This document shows, one piece after another, positions 6,006 to 7,541 of a DNA stretch of 7,541 nt. The position numbers and the translations under genes were made by a program. How positions within the stretch are numbered: position 1 is the stretch's first letter; every line of letters begins with the position of its first letter. This stretch comes from Salinisphaera sp035690525 (GTDB lineage: Bacteria; Pseudomonadota; Gammaproteobacteria; Nevskiales; Salinisphaeraceae), in the NCBI RefSeq assembly GCF_035690525.1, contig NZ_DASSKM010000082.1, positions 1 through 7,541 on the forward strand. The letters are read 5' to 3'. The notes beneath the pieces were generated by a model. That model was not told the DNA's origin. It saw only the letters and a program-made list of their open reading frames with translations, and ran no database searches.

Positions 6006-7292
6006 GATGGCGCGATGTCCGATATCGCGCCGGTAGGCGACGTTGGACCACTCGATCACCGCCACGCCGCGATAGGCTTTTGCCTGCGCCTCGGCCACGC
6101 TCGCGCCGAGCGCGCAGACGCATAGAACGCGCCCGCCCCCGGTCACGACCCGGCCCTCGTCATCGAGCGCGGTGCCGGCATGAAAGACTTCCACGCCCAG
6201 ATCGCCGGCCTGCGCCAAGCCGGCGATCACGTCGCCCTTGGCGTAAGGCCCCGGGTAGCCGCCGGCGGTCATCACTACGCCGAGCGCGACCTCGTCGCGC
6301 CAGCGCGCCTCGATCGTATCGAGCCGCCCGGCGACGCCCGCTTCCAACAGATCGACCAGATCCGATTCCAGCCGCATCATGATCGGCTGGGTCTCCGGAT
6401 CGCCCAGGCGGACATTGAATTCCAGCACCCGCGGCGCGCCGGTCTCGTCGATCATCAGTCCGGCGTAGAGAAAACCGGTGAAGGCCCGGCCGTCGGCAGC
6501 CATGCCGGCGACGCTCGGCTGCATCACCTCGCGCATCACCCGCGCCGCGATATCGTCGCTGAGCACCGGCGCCGGCGAATAGGCCCCCATGCCGCCAGTA
6601 TTCGGCCCGGTGTCGCCATCGAAGGCGGCCTTGTGGTCCTGCGAGCTGGCCAGCGCCAGAATATGCTCGCCGTCGACCATCGCAATGAAGCTGGCTTCCT
6701 CGCCGGTGAGATATTCCTCGACCACGATACGCGCGCCGGCGTCGCCGAAAGCGTTGTCATCGAGCATGTCGCGGGCCGCGGCCAGGGCGTCCTCGATCGA
6801 GTGCGCCAGCACCACGCCCTTGCCCGCGGCCAGCCCGTCGGCCTTGATCACGATCGGCGCGCCGCGGGCCTCGATATAGGCCGCCGCGGCGTCGTAGTCG
6901 GCAAAGGTGGCGTAGGCCGCGGTCGGAATATCGTGGCGCGCCAGAAAATCCTTGGAGAACGCCTTGCTCGCCTCGAGCTCGGCGGCCGCCCGGGTCGGCC
7001 CGAAACAGGGCAGCCCGGCCGCCGTGAACACATCGACGATGCCGATGGCCAGCGGCGCCTCGGGGCCGACCACGGTCAGGCTCACGGCGTTGTCGAGCGC
7101 GAAATCCCGTAGCGCATCGAGCTCGTCGACCCCGATCGCCACGTTGCTGGCGTCGCGCATGCGCGCGGTGCCCGCGTTGCCGGGCGCGACATAAACATGC
7201 TCGACCCGGGGCGAGGCCGCCAGCTTCCACGCCAGGGCGTGCTCGCGGCCGCCGCCGCCGACGATGAGAATACGATGTACTGCTGTACTCAT
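5994..7292 (-). CDS. purD: Phosphoribosylamine--glycine ligase (GAR synthetase)
   Basis: PurD is the cytosolic ATP-grasp enzyme that joins glycine to 5-phosphoribosylamine to make GAR, the second step of de novo purine synthesis. The 432 residues match the usual full length. The N-domain has ILIVGGGGREHALAWKL (8-24), APGNAGTA (36-43) and VVGPEAPL (74-81). The ATP-grasp region has VIKADGLAAGKGVV (148-161), VVEEYLTGEEASF (190-202), SSQDHKAAFDGDTGPNTGGMG (from 216) and the family signature RLGDPETQ (295-302). The C-domain ends with WSNVAYRRDIGHRAI. The ATG at 7292 gives six residues before the Rossmann strand. A GGAG lies rather far upstream (about 13 bases), so the ribosome site is weak. purH, the frequent upstream partner, is not visible: a group II intron end lies 137 bases upstream. 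The stop codon is inside a REP-like hairpin. The gene converges on the porin. Confidence 0.97.
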   Translation of the reverse strand: MSTAVHRILIVGGGGREHALAWKLAASPRVEHVYVAPGNAGTARMRDASNVAIGVDELDALRDFALDNAVSLTVVGPEAPLAIGIVDVFTAAGLPCFGPTRAAAELEASKAFSKDFLARHDIPTAAYATFADYDAAAAYIEARGAPIVIKADGLAAGKGVVLAHSIEDALAAARDMLDDNAFGDAGARIVVEEYLTGEEASFIAMVDGEHILALASSQDHKAAFDGDTGPNTGGMGAYSPAPVLSDDIAARVMREVMQPSVAGMAADGRAFTGFLYAGLMIDETGAPRVLEFNVRLGDPETQPIMMRLESDLVDLLEAGVAGRLDTIEARWRDEVALGVVMTAGGYPGPYAKGDVIAGLAQAGDLGVEVFHAGTALDDEGRVVTGGGRVLCVCALGASVAEAQAKAYRGVAVIEWSNVAYRRDIGHRAIDRR

Positions 7293-7379
7293 GGCGCGCG
7301 CCGATCTCCGCGGTTGATCATCGAGTTCGTGACCCCTCGGGGCGGCGCAAGCTTAGCAAAGGAGAGCCTTTCGCATACC

Positions 7380-7426
7380 CGATATATCGCCCCAGCTCAC
7401 CTGCCGCCGGAGCAGCCGTAGGCTGC
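7380..7426. other. purD upstream region: two short palindromes
   Basis: Between the intron end and purD lie the palindrome CGATATATCG (7380-7389) and a perfect hairpin GCAGCC-GTA-GGCTGC (7412-7426) that directly follows the intron 3' end. I see no convincing sigma-70 promoter or PurR-type operator in this 137-base stretch. Confidence 0.35.
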
Positions 7427-7429
7427 GGA

Positions 7430-7541
7430 ATCGGGATAGGGGGCGACCGCAGGCCGCGCCCCTCCCACACCACCGAGCAAGCGGTTCCGCACACGGCGGT
7501 TCGAGAATTTGAAACTAGCACAACCGGGGTGCGCCCTGGCG
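7430..7541 (-). mobile_element. Group II intron, 3' end (body runs off the right edge)
   Basis: The minus strand shows the typical 3' end of a bacterial group II intron, probably class C. A conserved stretch (TTTCAAATTCTCGAACCGCC) precedes domain V. Domain VI is a GGGA/TCCC plus GGGGCG/CGCCCC stem (7463-7466 with 7433-7436; 7457-7462 with 7440-7445) with a bulged A at 7437. That A is eight bases from the likely intron end CCCGAT at 7430, as expected for the branch point. The last bases AT fit the 3' boundary rule. Any intron-encoded reverse transcriptase would lie beyond 7541; a TAG at about 7517 on the minus strand could be its stop. The direct insertion target is the purD upstream DNA. Confidence 0.82.
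7469..7500 (-). ncRNA. Group II intron domain V
   Basis: The basal stem is ACCGCCGTG (7500-7492) with CTCGGTGGT (7477-7469), including the G-T wobble of a CGC catalytic triad (7498-7496). A two-base bulge TG (7479-7478) follows, then a distal TGCG/CGCT stem with a GAAC loop. The layout is canonical, but two positions are T-T mismatches (7493/7476 and 7491/7480). Confidence 0.82.

Noticed and set aside
7318..7521. A 67-codon minus-strand frame beginning MLVSNSRTAVCGTAC.
   Set aside because: It is the familiar spurious translation across group II intron domain V and continues through non-coding DNA up to purD.

Overview
High-G+C proteobacterial DNA, clearly above 60% G+C by eye. The gene content (a ligase-associated exonuclease, a coiled-coil OprO/DcaP-like porin, PurD, REP-type palindromes, a group II intron end) suggests a gammaproteobacterium. 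A Salinisphaera-like marine or halophilic lineage is plausible, but nothing in the window fixes the genus.

Left part (1-3842, minus strand). Reading leftward from 3842 there is a metallo-beta-lactamase/beta-CASP ligase-associated DNA exonuclease, then a gap holding only the 3' end of a peptide methionine sulfoxide reductase gene (msrA remnant). Next come a patatin-like phospholipase and, joined to it by an ATGA stop/start overlap, a membrane protein whose N-terminal half looks like a voltage-sensor domain (S1-S4) with no pore and whose C-terminal half is soluble and helical. The patatin/voltage-sensor pair is the least familiar arrangement in the window. The exonuclease lacks the ATP-dependent ligase and Lhr-type helicase that usually accompany it.

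Middle (3843-5700). A 431-base divergent intergenic region holds an AT-rich island with weak sigma-70-like elements in both directions, two palindromes, a sigma-54-like -24/-12 promoter and a structured leader with T-tracts. It precedes a plus-strand outer-membrane porin with a signal peptide, a Gln-rich periplasmic coiled coil and a beta-barrel. A strong intrinsic terminator follows the porin.

Right part (5700-7541). The space between the convergent porin and purD genes carries two inverted REP-like palindromes whose stems differ by a compensatory base change. A third REP-like hairpin contains the purD stop codon. purD (GAR synthetase, de novo purine synthesis) is complete. Its upstream side is occupied by the 3' end of a group II intron (domain V with a CGC triad, domain VI with a bulged branch-point A) whose body lies beyond the right edge.

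The genes do not form one pathway. The window is a set of housekeeping and envelope genes with several marks of rearrangement: a truncated msrA, an exonuclease without its partners, REP elements and a group II intron.
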